From NCBI GenBank assembly GCA_052390415.1, contig JBQTGY010000001.1:1-43209 (forward strand): a DNA stretch of 43,209 nucleotides, given 5' to 3'. This DNA is from JANNWF01 sp052390415 (lineage in GTDB: Bacteria > Pseudomonadota > Gammaproteobacteria > Xanthomonadales > Xanthomonadaceae). Positions 29,977 to 38,358 of this stretch are shown here, one piece after another; position 1 is the first letter of the stretch; the number at the start of each line of letters is the position of its first letter. The position numbers were made by a program, and so were the translations under genes. The notes under the pieces are model-generated. The model was not told the origin of the DNA. It did not search any database and was given only the letters and a program-made list of their open reading frames with translations.

Positions 29977-31044
29977 ATGTATTCCCCCTTGAGCGTGACG
30001 CCAGAGGCCTTGCTTCAGGAAGGCCTGCGTATGCAACAAAAGCTGGCGGCTGGTCTGGAAAGCCTGCGCGGCGTCGGCGAGCACGAGTTTGGTCTCACCC
30101 CAAAAAACGCTGTCCACAAGGATGGCAAGGCGGTGTTGTATCGCTACCAGGGTGATGCGTCGCCGACAGAAAAGACCCCGCTGTTGATCGTCTATGCCTT
30201 GGTCAATCGGCCTTACATGGTGGATCTGCAACCGGATCGCTCCATCGTGCGCAATCTGCTTGCGGCTGGCCACGATGTATACCTGATCGATTGGGGCTAT
30301 CCCGATCCGTCGGACCGCATGACCACGCTGGACGACTACATCAACGGCATCATCCGCGGTTGCGTCGATCACATCCGTAACGCGCACAAATTGCCGGCGA
30401 TCAACTTGCTTGGCGTCTGTCAGGGTGGCGCGTTTTCGTTGTGCTATTCGAGCATCTACCCGGACACCGTGCGCAACCTGATCACCATGGTCACGCCGGT
30501 CGATTTCCATACGCCCGACAACATGTTGTCGCACTGGACACGCGGCCTCGATATCGACCTGTTCGTCGATACCCTGGGCAACGTGCCCGGTGACTTGATG
30601 AACTACTGCTACCTCACGCTGAAACCGTGGCGCTTGAACGCGCAGAAGTATGTCGGCTTGATCGACATCCTCGACAATCCGGATGAGCTGCGCAATTTCC
30701 TGCGCATGGAGAAGTGGATCTTTGATTCGCCCGATCAGGCTGGCGAAGCCTTCCGCGAATTCATTCGCGACTTCTATCAAGGCAACAAGTTGATCGAGGG
30801 TGGCTTGAGCATCGGCGATCAGCCAGTGAATCTCGCAAAGCTCAGCATGCCGGTGTTGAACATCTTTGCCGAACAGGATCACCTGGTGCCACCGGCGGCG
30901 TCACGCGCTCTGGCGCGTGTGGTTGGCAGCAAGGACTACACTGAGATCAGCTTCAAGGGCGGCCACATCGGCATCTACGTCTCCGGCCGCGCGCAACGTG
31001 AAGTGCCACCGGCGATTGATCGCTGGTTGAAGGCGCGAAGCTGA
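29977..31044 (+). CDS. phaC: Class III poly(3-hydroxyalkanoate) synthase subunit PhaC
   Basis: 355-aa catalytic subunit that polymerises (R)-3-hydroxybutyryl-CoA into PHB. The lipase-like box LLGVCQGGA has the nucleophile Cys148. Asp301 and His302 (EQDHLVPP) and His330 (FKGGHIG) complete the catalytic set, one residue off the Allochromatium vinosum positions C149/D302/H331 as I recall them. Length (about 355) is typical of class III, not the about 590 of class I. Its ribosome-binding site (AGGAG) lies inside the 3' end of phaE, so the two are coupled. Confidence 0.97.
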   Translation: MYSPLSVTPEALLQEGLRMQQKLAAGLESLRGVGEHEFGLTPKNAVHKDGKAVLYRYQGDASPTEKTPLLIVYALVNRPYMVDLQPDRSIVRNLLAAGHDVYLIDWGYPDPSDRMTTLDDYINGIIRGCVDHIRNAHKLPAINLLGVCQGGAFSLCYSSIYPDTVRNLITMVTPVDFHTPDNMLSHWTRGLDIDLFVDTLGNVPGDLMNYCYLTLKPWRLNAQKYVGLIDILDNPDELRNFLRMEKWIFDSPDQAGEAFREFIRDFYQGNKLIEGGLSIGDQPVNLAKLSMPVLNIFAEQDHLVPPAASRALARVVGSKDYTEISFKGGHIGIYVSGRAQREVPPAIDRWLKARS

Positions 31045-31059
31045 TCAAGGCGCGTAGTG

Positions 31060-31203
31060 TGGGAGCGAGGGATGCCGCGATCAGGTCCGGCTGCATTCGG
31101 CAGCTGATCGCGGCTTCCGCCGCTTGCACAAACATGCCATAGGGTGCGTCTCGACGCACCAGCACTTGGCTTAAATCGAAGCCGGTGCGTCAAGACGCAC
31201 CCT
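31060..31203. repeat. Two-part REP-like element downstream of phaC
   Basis: First hairpin GCCGCGATCAG..CTGATCGCGGC (about 31073-31115), then GGGTGCGTCTCGACGCACC (31142-31160) and GGTGCGTCAAGACGCACCC (31184-31202). The spacer CAGCACTTGGCT is shared with the copy at 28494-28554, so both derive from one unit. It fills much of the 267-bp gap between the convergent phaC and phaB genes; the rest holds no gene. Confidence 0.85.
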
Positions 31204-31311
31204 ACTGATCCGCCTCGACGCCATGGTCCGCGACCAAACTGAACGGATATTTCCGGCCGGTTGAAAAGACCGTTGCTCCCACAGGTGCTATTCAAGACCT
31301 GAGGACTACCT

Positions 31312-32052
31312 TTAAAAACTCATGAACTGGCCGCCATTGACCGGGATCAAGGTCCCGGTCAGATAGCCTGATTCGGCCGCACAGAGAAAATCCACCACGC
31401 GGGCGATGTCGTCGGGTTGACCCATTCGCCCAACCGGAATCGTGGACACGATCTGATCGCGCACATCGGCACGCATGGCGCGTGTCATCGACGTGTCGAT
31501 GTAGCCGGGCGCCACACTGTTCACGGTCACGCCGCGACGCGCGACTTCGCGCGCCAACGACATGCTGAAGCCGTGCATACCGGCTTTGGCGGCGGCGTAA
31601 TTGGTTTGACCGAATTGCCCGGTCTGCGCATTCACCGAGCTGATGTTGACGATCCGGCCGAAGCCGCGCTCGCACATTCCCTCCACCACGTGCCGGCAGA
31701 GATTGAACACGCTGTTCAGATCGACGCCGAGCACGCTGTCCCATTGCTCGCGGGTCATCTTGCGCAAGCTCGCGTCGCGAGTGATCCCGGCGGCGTTGAC
31801 CAACACGTCAATCGGACCCAGTCCCGCCTCAACGCGTGCCACCAAGCGTGCGCAGTCGTCAAAGTCGGCGACGTCAGCCGCCATGAAATGCGCCGGCCGA
31901 TCTCCCAGTTGCGTATGAAACGTGGCAACTGCGTCGTCGCGATTCGGCAAGTCCACTGCAACGACGGTGTGAGAGGAAGCGAGCAAGCGCGCGCAAATCG
32001 CGCTGCCCAGTCCGCCAATGCCGCCGGTGACGACGGCGATGCGTGAGTTCAT
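31312..32052 (-). CDS. phaB: Acetoacetyl-CoA reductase (PhaB paralogue 2)
   Basis: 246-aa SDR that reduces acetoacetyl-CoA to (R)-3-hydroxybutyryl-CoA with NADPH, the step before PhaC. The cofactor loop VVTGGIGGLG, NAAGITRDASLRKMTREQWDSV, SSVNAQTGQFGQTNYAAAKAGMHGF (Ser-Tyr-Lys set), VAPGYIDTSM and the C-terminal NGGQFMSF match the PhaB/FabG-like group. The ATG at 32052 gives the family-typical N-terminus, but no strong ribosome-binding site precedes it. Genomic position beside phaR and phaC supports PhaB over FabG. It is a clear paralogue of the gene at 32984. Confidence 0.88.
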   Translation of the reverse strand: MNSRIAVVTGGIGGLGSAICARLLASSHTVVAVDLPNRDDAVATFHTQLGDRPAHFMAADVADFDDCARLVARVEAGLGPIDVLVNAAGITRDASLRKMTREQWDSVLGVDLNSVFNLCRHVVEGMCERGFGRIVNISSVNAQTGQFGQTNYAAAKAGMHGFSMSLAREVARRGVTVNSVAPGYIDTSMTRAMRADVRDQIVSTIPVGRMGQPDDIARVVDFLCAAESGYLTGTLIPVNGGQFMSF

Positions 32053-32161
32053 GAGTGAGCATGTCCGCGTATGTTGCGTCGCAGCATACGCAGCGATCTG
32101 CAGCCGGTCAAAGCGGCGCGCGGTCGCCACGGCAATCCGACACACGAGCCCACCACGCGGC

Positions 32162-32662
32162 TTACCTCACCGAGGATTTGTGCGTCGGTTTCGGTCGTTC
32201 GGGAGCGGCCGCAGCGGCGCCGCGCAGACTTCCAAGCAAGCCTTGCTGCATCTGCTTCCACATGTCTATGTTGCGTTCGGTGAGCTGGTTCAACATCGCG
32301 AACGGCGTCTGTCCAAGCAGTCCATTGACCTGTGAACGGAACTGCGTTTGCTGGTCGACGAACAACTGCATGCTGCGATCGAGATAGTTGCCCATGAAGC
32401 CCTGCAACGAATCACCGTAGAACCGGATGATCTGGCTGAGCATCTGTGTGGACAGCATCGGCTGCCCATCCTGCTCATGCTCAGCGATGATTTGCAGCAA
32501 CACCTGACGAGTCAAATCCTCGCCGGACTTTGCGTCCACCACTTCGAATGCCTCGTTGTCGACGATCAACTGGCGAACGTCTTCGAGGGTGATGTAGCTG
32601 GAAATTTCGGTGTCGTAGAGACGCCGATTGGGATACTTCTTGATGATGCGACTGACGGCCAT
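32162..32662 (-). CDS. phaR: Polyhydroxyalkanoate synthesis repressor PhaR
   Basis: 166-aa regulator that binds PHA granules and represses phasin and pha genes when polymer is absent. The N-terminal PHB/PHA accumulation DNA-binding domain is complete (RIIKKYPNRRLYDTEISSYI, TLEDVRQLIVDNEAFEVVDAKSGEDLTRQVLLQII). A central PHB_acc domain follows (QMLSQIIRFYGDSLQGFMGNYLDRSMQLF), and the C-terminus is Ala/Pro-rich. The ATG at 32662 has GGAGG eleven bases upstream. It lies between two phaB genes on the same strand; the 321-bp gap to the upstream phaB is filled by repeats, so it may have its own promoter. Confidence 0.95.
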   Translation of the reverse strand: MAVSRIIKKYPNRRLYDTEISSYITLEDVRQLIVDNEAFEVVDAKSGEDLTRQVLLQIIAEHEQDGQPMLSTQMLSQIIRFYGDSLQGFMGNYLDRSMQLFVDQQTQFRSQVNGLLGQTPFAMLNQLTERNIDMWKQMQQGLLGSLRGAAAAAPERPKPTHKSSVR

Positions 32663-32983
32663 GCGTGAGTGATCCTCCCAGATCGTGCGGCGCAGCATGG
32701 CGCAGCATGGAGTGGGGTGCAACATGTTGGGCGATCTTGCTCGCGATTGGCGCTTTTTCGTCTTTCCGGCGAAGGCCGGAATCCAGCTCCTTCGGGCGCG
32801 CTCCTGCGCGCCTCGTGGCGACTCACAGAAAAGTGACTCGGCCACCGCGAGGTGGACGAAACCGTGCCGCGCAGCAAATTCAATGCAGGTGAAGCCTGAA
32901 AAGTCGCCTTCCGGCTTTCGCCGGAAACACAAGGCGCTCGCAGCCATCAGGCGGACGCAAGTCCGCCCGATAACCCGACCCAA
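32663..32983. repeat. Repeat-rich gap between phaR and phaB
   Basis: No gene. It contains TTCCGGCGAAGGCCGGAATCCAG (32763-32785, relative of the repeat at 2844 and 6540) and an imperfect hairpin GTGGCGACTCAC..GTGACTCGGCCAC (about 32815-32845). It also contains CCTTCCGGCTTTCGCCGGAA (about 32909-32928) and GGCGGAC-GCAA-GTCCGCC (32950-32967), which has the palindromic REP arm layout seen at 14521, 28494 and 31142. Confidence 0.65.
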
Positions 32984-33727
32984 TCACCACCCCATATGCT
33001 GCCCACCATTGATATCCAGATTGGATCCCGTGATCCAACCCGAGTCTTCGGAGACCAGAAACGCCACTGCATGGGCGATTTCGTCTGGCGTGCCTAGGCG
33101 ACCCGTCGGAATCTCGGCGACGATCTTGGCGCGAACGTCCTCGGGCACAGCCATTACCATGTCGGTGGCGACATAGCCGGGCGAGACGGTGTTGACCGTT
33201 ACGCCGAGTTTTGCGTTTTCGCGCGCCAATGAGATCGTGAAGCCGTGCATGCCGGCTTTGGCGGCGGCGTAGTTGGCCTGACCATACTGACCTTTGAGGC
33301 CATTGATCGAGCTGATCTGGATGATGCGGCCCCACTTGCGATCACGCATGCCGTCGATGACCGGACGGGTGACGTTGAAACACGAGTTGAGGTTGGTGTT
33401 GATTACATCGCCCCATTGCTCGGCCTTCATGCGATGGAAGGTGCCATCGCGGGTGATGCCGGCGTTGTTGATCAGCACTTCGACCGGCCCCAGTTGTGCG
33501 ACTACCTCGGCGACCATGGCGGCGGCTTCATCGGCGCTGCCGACATCGCCTTTTGCCAGCGCGATATCGAAGCCCTGCGCTTTCAAATCGGCCTGCCACT
33601 CGCGCGCTTTGGCTTCGTTGCGGTAGTTGGTGGCGACGCGATGGCCCAGCGTTGCCAAGCGTTTGCAGATGGCCGTACCAATACCGCCGGTACCGCCCGT
33701 CACCAGCACGGTGCGTGCAGTTGTCAT
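32984..33727 (-). CDS. phaB: Acetoacetyl-CoA reductase (PhaB paralogue 1)
   Basis: 247-aa SDR. VLVTGGTGGIGTAICKRLA, NNAGITRDGTFHRMKAEQW, ISSINGLKGQYGQANYAAAKAGMHGF (catalytic Ser/Tyr/Lys), VNTVSPGYVATDMV and NGGQHMGW at the end resemble Cupriavidus PhaB closely. It supplies (R)-3-hydroxybutyryl-CoA for PhaEC. The start is very clear: GGAGG eight bases before the ATG at 33727. Of the two PhaB-like genes this one keeps the more standard ends (VNTVSPGYVATDM, NGGQHMG), so it is the likelier main reductase (inference). Confidence 0.92.
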   Translation of the reverse strand: MTTARTVLVTGGTGGIGTAICKRLATLGHRVATNYRNEAKAREWQADLKAQGFDIALAKGDVGSADEAAAMVAEVVAQLGPVEVLINNAGITRDGTFHRMKAEQWGDVINTNLNSCFNVTRPVIDGMRDRKWGRIIQISSINGLKGQYGQANYAAAKAGMHGFTISLARENAKLGVTVNTVSPGYVATDMVMAVPEDVRAKIVAEIPTGRLGTPDEIAHAVAFLVSEDSGWITGSNLDINGGQHMGW

Positions 33728-33826
33728 GTGGAACTCCTCCCTGGTTGGATGCCCTCTTGAGTGGGACACCTGCACGGATTCTACACAGCGAGTTCTACCG
33801 GGTGCTTACCGTTGTTGAGCCTGAGA

Positions 33827-34702
33827 TCAGCGCTGTTGCTGGTCGGCTGCAGGTCGATTGTGGCGACCCAAGGCTTCGGGTCGATAGGCTTCCGCGGCCC
33901 GACGCAGCCAGTCACCGCAGTTGTTGCCAGCTGGGTTGGGCAGCGTGGGAAACAGAAAGCGCCACGCCTGTTGAAGCACCGCGAGTGGTTGCTCGTCATC
34001 GACTGGGCAAGCAGCCAGCGACTTGCTGAGTTTGCGGCCCTGATCATCCAGCACCAGGGGCAAATGCAGATACCGCGGGGTGGGCAGCACAAGGGCTAGC
34101 TGAAGCGCGATCTGTCGGGTCGTGGAGGCCAGCAGGTCCGCCCCGCGCACCACGTCTGTAATGCCCTGCGCGGCATCGTCGACCACGACGGCGAGCTGAT
34201 AAGCATAGAGCCCGTCTGCGCGCCGCAACACCACATCGCCGACGGTGTCGGGAACGGCCTGGGTCTGCGCGCCGTGCAGGCGGTCCTCGAAGCTGACTAC
34301 CGAGGCCTGCGGTCGAAATCGCAATGCGGCGTGCTTGCCGCTGGGTTTGCTGACGCAAGCAAGATGCAATCCGTCAGCAGCCGCAAGATCGTTGCGGCTG
34401 CACCGGCATTCAAAAACATGCCCGCTTTGTGCGAGCGTCGCCAGGGCTGCCTCATACGCGTCCGACCGTGTGCTTTGGCGCAGGATAGGTTCGTCGGCAT
34501 GCAGTCCCAGTGCGGCCAAGGTTCGAAGTTGCGCACCGGCGGCACCCGCTCGCTCGCGCGGTGGATCGAGATCCTCGATGCGCACCATCCATGTGCCTTG
34601 GTGATAACGCGCATCCAGCCAGCTGCCCAGCGCGGCAACCAATGAACCGAAATGCAGGGGGCCGGTGGGTGAGGGCGCAAAACGGCCCCGGTAAGCTGGC
34701 AT
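33827..34702 (-). CDS. gluQ: Glutamyl-Q tRNA(Asp) synthetase
   Basis: 291-aa paralogue of the GluRS catalytic core, lacking the anticodon-binding part, that glutamylates queuosine 34 of tRNA(Asp). The HIGH-type motif is in RGRFAPSPTGPLHFGSLVAALGSWLDAR, and GRKLSKS near residue 225 is the KMSKS equivalent. Cys residues in FECRCSRNDL and HLACVS correspond to the region of the zinc site. The ATG at 34702 gives the expected MPAYRGRFAPSP start; a longer reading to 34723 would overlap cysZ. Its start lies five bases after the cysZ stop. Confidence 0.94.
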   Translation of the reverse strand: MPAYRGRFAPSPTGPLHFGSLVAALGSWLDARYHQGTWMVRIEDLDPPRERAGAAGAQLRTLAALGLHADEPILRQSTRSDAYEAALATLAQSGHVFECRCSRNDLAAADGLHLACVSKPSGKHAALRFRPQASVVSFEDRLHGAQTQAVPDTVGDVVLRRADGLYAYQLAVVVDDAAQGITDVVRGADLLASTTRQIALQLALVLPTPRYLHLPLVLDDQGRKLSKSLAACPVDDEQPLAVLQQAWRFLFPTLPNPAGNNCGDWLRRAAEAYRPEALGRHNRPAADQQQR

Positions 34703-34706
34703 CGAG

Positions 34707-35450
34707 TCAATTCTCGGTAGCACGCGCCCTGAGGTCGCGACAAAGCAAGGTCATGCCAATCACCGAGGCCGGCACCACCACAAAATTGACCACGGGCACC
34801 AGCGAGCAGGCAAACGAGGCGACGCCGAAACCGACCACTTTCCAGCGCGCGCTGCGCAACAAGTTCAATTGATCGCGCAGACTCTGTTTGTGATTGCCCA
34901 GCGGATTGCCCGCGTATTCGACCGCCAGCAGCCAACTGCTCACCAGCACGCCGACCGGGGCGGCGAGCAAGTTCAGCAGAGGCGTCAGACCCAATAACAA
35001 CACGCCGAACAAACAGGTGGCGACGTAGGCGAGACGACGCAGCTCCAGCGCCATGTCCGCCCGCAAACCGTTCCACCAGCCCGCAGGTGGCAAGTCCGGC
35101 GGTGTCACGCCATCGAGTTTTTCCACCTCGGCCGCGAGGCGGCCAAGAAACGGCGACAGCAGCAGTGCGGCGAGCAGGGTGAAGCCCAGCATCGCAACGA
35201 TCAGCAACGCCGCGGCTACCAGCGGAAACACCAGATAACGCACCCAATCGAACGTGTCAGGCAGCCACTTGTCCAGCAACCAGTCGAGGCCGAAGAACAA
35301 GGCCACTGCTGCCAACAAGATCACCAATACATTTCCCAATACCGGCATGAACAGGTAGCGACGCAAGCCTGGTAGCGGCAGCCGCCGAAAACCTTCCAAC
35401 AAGTAAGCGGGGCCGGTCATCAACGGTTGCACGATGGCGTTGGCTGTCAT
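34707..35450 (-). CDS. cysZ: CysZ-like sulfate transport protein (EI24 family)
   Basis: 247-aa inner-membrane protein with about four long hydrophobic segments (MPVLGNVLVILLAAVALFFG, YLVFPLVAAALLIVAMLGF, LLGLTPLLNLLAAPVG, ASFACSLVPVVNFVVVP). The N-terminal LLEGFRRLPLPGLRRYLFMP and central LSPFLGRLAAEVEKL match CysZ/EI24 proteins, which bring sulfate into the cell for cysteine synthesis. It is translationally close to gluQ downstream and divergent from htpX. No cys genes are nearby, so the substrate is taken from family knowledge. Confidence 0.85.
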   Translation of the reverse strand: MTANAIVQPLMTGPAYLLEGFRRLPLPGLRRYLFMPVLGNVLVILLAAVALFFGLDWLLDKWLPDTFDWVRYLVFPLVAAALLIVAMLGFTLLAALLLSPFLGRLAAEVEKLDGVTPPDLPPAGWWNGLRADMALELRRLAYVATCLFGVLLLGLTPLLNLLAAPVGVLVSSWLLAVEYAGNPLGNHKQSLRDQLNLLRSARWKVVGFGVASFACSLVPVVNFVVVPASVIGMTLLCRDLRARATEN

Positions 35451-35558
35451 GAGTCTGAATTACCTTCAGTTTCTGGCTTGATTCGCTCCGCTTGAACCCC
35501 AAGATCAGCGACAGGCCGCCAATGTGACGGCGTTTCAGTGACCCCGGAGAACAGCGCC

Positions 35559-36440
35559 ATGATGCGGATCGTACTTTTTCTTGCCACCAACCTTGCGGTG
35601 CTGGTGCTGCTGGGTGTGGTCATGTTCGTGTTGCAAAACGTGTTTGGCGTGCAGTTGCAAGGCGGCGCTGGCTTGTTGGTGATGGCGGCCATCTTTGGTT
35701 TTGGCGGCAGCTTCATTTCGCTGGCGATGTCGAAGTGGTTGGCCAAACGCGCCACCGGCGCGCAAGTCATCGAAACCCCACGCAACGAGATGGAGACCTG
35801 GTTGGTCAACACCGTGCGTCGGCAGGCCGATGCAGCGGGCATCAAGATGCCGGAAGTAGCGATTTATGAGGCCCCTGAAATCAACGCCTTCGCTACCGGC
35901 ATGACCCGCAACAGTTCGCTGGTCGCAGTGTCCACCGGGCTGATGCGCGCGATGAATCGCGATGAGGCAGAAGCCGTGTTGGCGCACGAAGTCAGCCATG
36001 TGGCCAACGGCGACATGGTGACCATGGCGCTGATTCAAGGCGTGTTGAACACCTTTGTCATCGTGTTGGCGCGCGTGGTCGGCTCGATCGTTGACTCGTG
36101 GTTGCGCGGAGGCCGCAGCGAAGGTGGCGGCGGCATCGGCTACTTTGTCGTGGTGATGGTGTTGCAGGTGGTGTTCGGCATCTTCGCTTCAATGATCCAG
36201 ATGTGGTTCAGCCGTTGGCGCGAGTTCCGCGCGGATGCGGGCGGTGCGCACCTGGCGGGTCGGCAGAAGATGATCGCCGCGCTGGAGCGTTTGGCGCAGA
36301 ACCACGGCCAGAACACCTTGCCGACCGCGGTTGCCGCGTTTGGAATTTCCGGTGGTATCGGCAACGGCATGAAGCGCCTATTCATGACCCACCCGCCGTT
36401 GGCGGAGCGGATTGCGGCGTTGCGTAGCAGCGTGGGCTGA
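35559..36440 (+). CDS. htpX: Membrane zinc metalloprotease HtpX
   Basis: 293-aa inner-membrane heat-shock protease of the M48 family that degrades misfolded membrane proteins, with its active site facing the cytoplasm. Two N-terminal helices (MMRIVLFLATNLAVLVLLGV and LLVMAAIFGFGGSFISLAM), zinc site HEVSH (His143, Glu144, His147), a second helix pair, and Glu222 (WREFRADAGGA) as third ligand are all visible. THPPLAERIAAL ends the protein. Length equals E. coli HtpX. The ATG at 35559 has GGAG nine bases upstream; an upstream GTG is not needed. Confidence 0.96.
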   Translation: MMRIVLFLATNLAVLVLLGVVMFVLQNVFGVQLQGGAGLLVMAAIFGFGGSFISLAMSKWLAKRATGAQVIETPRNEMETWLVNTVRRQADAAGIKMPEVAIYEAPEINAFATGMTRNSSLVAVSTGLMRAMNRDEAEAVLAHEVSHVANGDMVTMALIQGVLNTFVIVLARVVGSIVDSWLRGGRSEGGGGIGYFVVVMVLQVVFGIFASMIQMWFSRWREFRADAGGAHLAGRQKMIAALERLAQNHGQNTLPTAVAAFGISGGIGNGMKRLFMTHPPLAERIAALRSSVG

Positions 36441-36467
36441 GCGTCCTCGATCAACAACCGAAGAGTC

Positions 36468-36546
36468 GTAGCGCGGATGTAGTGCAGCGGCATCCGGGGA
36501 CTTTCACCCCGAATCCCCCGGATTCCGCTGCGCTGCATCCGGGCTA
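36468..36546. repeat. Inverted repeat GTAGC[GC]CGGATG..CATCCGGGCTAC
   Basis: Left arm GTAGCGCGGATGTAGTGCAG (36468) extending to CATCCGGGG (36499), and right arm CCCCGGATTCCGCTGCG to GCATCCGGGCTAC (36516-36546). This is a widely dispersed intergenic repeat type. It separates the convergent htpX and response-regulator genes and could serve as a transcript end for both. Confidence 0.75.
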
Positions 36547-36559
36547 CACGTTCGAATCC

Positions 36560-37162
36560 TTACAGCCAACCGTTCTGCCGCGCCAAGCGATACGCTTCGA
36601 TGCGATTGCTGGCGCCCAGTTTGCCAATCGCTTCCGACAAATAATTGCGCACTGTGCCCTGCGAGAGGTGCAACTGTTGGCCGATGTCGGCGCTGCTCGA
36701 ACCCTCGCCCGCGAGGCGCAGCACCTGCCGTTCGCGTTCGCTCAAGGGATCTTGTTCTGACCACGCAGCGAGCGCCAGCTGCGGATCGATGACTCGGCCG
36801 CCCCGATGTACTTGGCGCAAGCCTTCGGCCAGTTGGTCGCTGGGAGCGTCTTTCAGCAGGTAACCACGCACCCCGGTATCCAACGCGCGCCGCAGGTAGC
36901 CGGCACGACCAAAGGTAGTGAGGATGACCACTCGGGTCGGCAGTTGCGCGGCCTGGATGCGCGCAGCCAACTCGAGACCGCTGAGTTTGGGCATTTCGAT
37001 GTCGGTGACCACCAGATCGGGGCGTTGTGCCTCGACCAAGGTCCATGCGGCTTCGCCATCGCCGGCTTCGCCAACCACGCTGAGATCGGTTTCCAGCCCC
37101 AACAACGCGGCCAATGCACCGCGCACCATGGCTTGGTCTTCAGCCAACACCAGTCGAATCAC
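36560..37162 (-). CDS. LuxR/NarL-family response regulator (DesR-like)
   Basis: 200-aa two-component response regulator. The receiver domain (1-120) has acidic residues Glu8/Asp9, phospho-acceptor Asp54 (VVTDIEMP) and Lys104 (YLLKD). A C-terminal GerE-type HTH (about 137-200, LSERERQVLRLAGEG, SADIGQQLHLSQGTVRNYLSEAIGKL) binds DNA. The ORF overlaps the kinase gene by four bases. It is the last gene of a five-gene operon with kinase, amidohydrolase and ABC exporter, so it likely controls that operon, perhaps through the palindrome at 41988-42003 (inference). Confidence 0.94.
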   Translation of the reverse strand: MIRLVLAEDQAMVRGALAALLGLETDLSVVGEAGDGEAAWTLVEAQRPDLVVTDIEMPKLSGLELAARIQAAQLPTRVVILTTFGRAGYLRRALDTGVRGYLLKDAPSDQLAEGLRQVHRGGRVIDPQLALAAWSEQDPLSERERQVLRLAGEGSSSADIGQQLHLSQGTVRNYLSEAIGKLGASNRIEAYRLARQNGWL

Positions 37163-38358
37163 TTGCTAACCTCGGCCAGGGCATTGGCATGGGCACGCCA
37201 CGGTGCTGGAACGAGGATGGTCAAGCGGGTGCCAGCGTCGCTCGGATGCCCGATATCGAGCCGTGCATTGATCGAGCCCAAGCGCTCGCGCATGCCACGC
37301 AAGCCGTTGCCCGGCTGGATGTTGTCGCCGCAGCCGTCATCCTCAATCCGCAAACGCAATTCCTCCCCGACATTGTCCAGTTCGATGGTGACCTGGCTGG
37401 CGCGAGCGTGGCGCAAGACGTTGGTGGTGGCCTCACGCAGGCTGAGCGCCAACACCGCTTCGACCTCATTGGCGATCTGCAACGGGGCCATTCGCACCGC
37501 CAGCTCGATGTCGGCGCTCAACAATGCCAAACGACAGGCGGCGACTTCGGCCAACAAGCCGCTCTGACGGATGCCGCTCACCGCTTGCCTGACTTCTGCC
37601 AGCGCGTGTCTGGCTACCGTTTCGACTTCGCGAATCTGTTGCCGCGCGGCGGTGGCATCTCGATCCAGCAGTTTACCGGCGAGTTCGCTCTTCAACACGA
37701 CCAGCGACAGCGTGTGGCCGAGCAGGTCATGCAGGTCGCGTCCGATGCGTTCGCGTTCGGCCAAGGCGGCCAAGCGCTTAACTTCCTCCTGGGACAACCG
37801 CAACTGAGCATTCTGCCGCTCCTGGGCCTGCGCGAAGATGGTGCTGAGCAGCACCATGCCACCGACCACCAGGGTCATTCCGGCATAGGCGGCGGTGGCC
37901 TCGAATCCGTAACCCAGCCAGCTGAATTCCAGCGTCATCAGCAACCAGGCAAACAAGCCAACCTGGGTCGCGCGACGCGGTGGCAAACGCGCTCCCGCCA
38001 TCGCCATGACGTAGATGATGAAGGTATTGCCGCCGGGATTGAACGGAATCAAGGCAAGGCCAAGCAGCAAGGTCACGCCGATAGCCAGCAGCGGACGCTG
38101 GCGTCCACGCTCCCATTCGTGCAGATGAATCGGCACAAAAATGGCCGCCGCCAACAGACTGAGCAGCACGGCGCGCGTGGACAGCTGCGGCACAAACAGC
38201 AGCGGCACAAACACGAAAATCAGGTAGCTCAGCGTGAACCACGGGCTGTTGAACGCATCCACCGTCCTGGGTACGTCCGTCGCTGTATGACTCACGGCGA
38301 TTCGCGCCGGAACGGCGGCTGCGGGTTCGGTTGTTGTGGTGGGCGTGGTGGCCATCAA
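37159..38358 (-). CDS. DesK-like sensor histidine kinase
   Basis: 399-aa membrane kinase. Five or six hydrophobic segments (about 42-175) form the sensor part, with almost no extracytoplasmic domain, as in intramembrane-sensing kinases. The dimerisation domain (HisKA_3) has the phospho-acceptor His210 in ERERIGRDLHDLLGHTLSLV. The ATPase domain has REATTNVLRHARAS (N box), RIEDDGCGDN (G1) and GNGLRGMRERL (G2). It overlaps the amidohydrolase gene by four bases (ATGA) and the response regulator by four, so all are co-translated. The signal is likely in the membrane (bilayer state or an exported compound), by analogy only. Confidence 0.93.
   Translation of the reverse strand: MMATTPTTTTEPAAAVPARIAVSHTATDVPRTVDAFNSPWFTLSYLIFVFVPLLFVPQLSTRAVLLSLLAAAIFVPIHLHEWERGRQRPLLAIGVTLLLGLALIPFNPGGNTFIIYVMAMAGARLPPRRATQVGLFAWLLMTLEFSWLGYGFEATAAYAGMTLVVGGMVLLSTIFAQAQERQNAQLRLSQEEVKRLAALAERERIGRDLHDLLGHTLSLVVLKSELAGKLLDRDATAARQQIREVETVARHALAEVRQAVSGIRQSGLLAEVAACRLALLSADIELAVRMAPLQIANEVEAVLALSLREATTNVLRHARASQVTIELDNVGEELRLRIEDDGCGDNIQPGNGLRGMRERLGSINARLDIGHPSDAGTRLTILVPAPWRAHANALAEVSK

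Noticed and set aside
28375..31203. CRISPR array
   Set aside because: The repeats are self-palindromic, only two copies occur kilobases apart and there are no regular spacers or cas genes.
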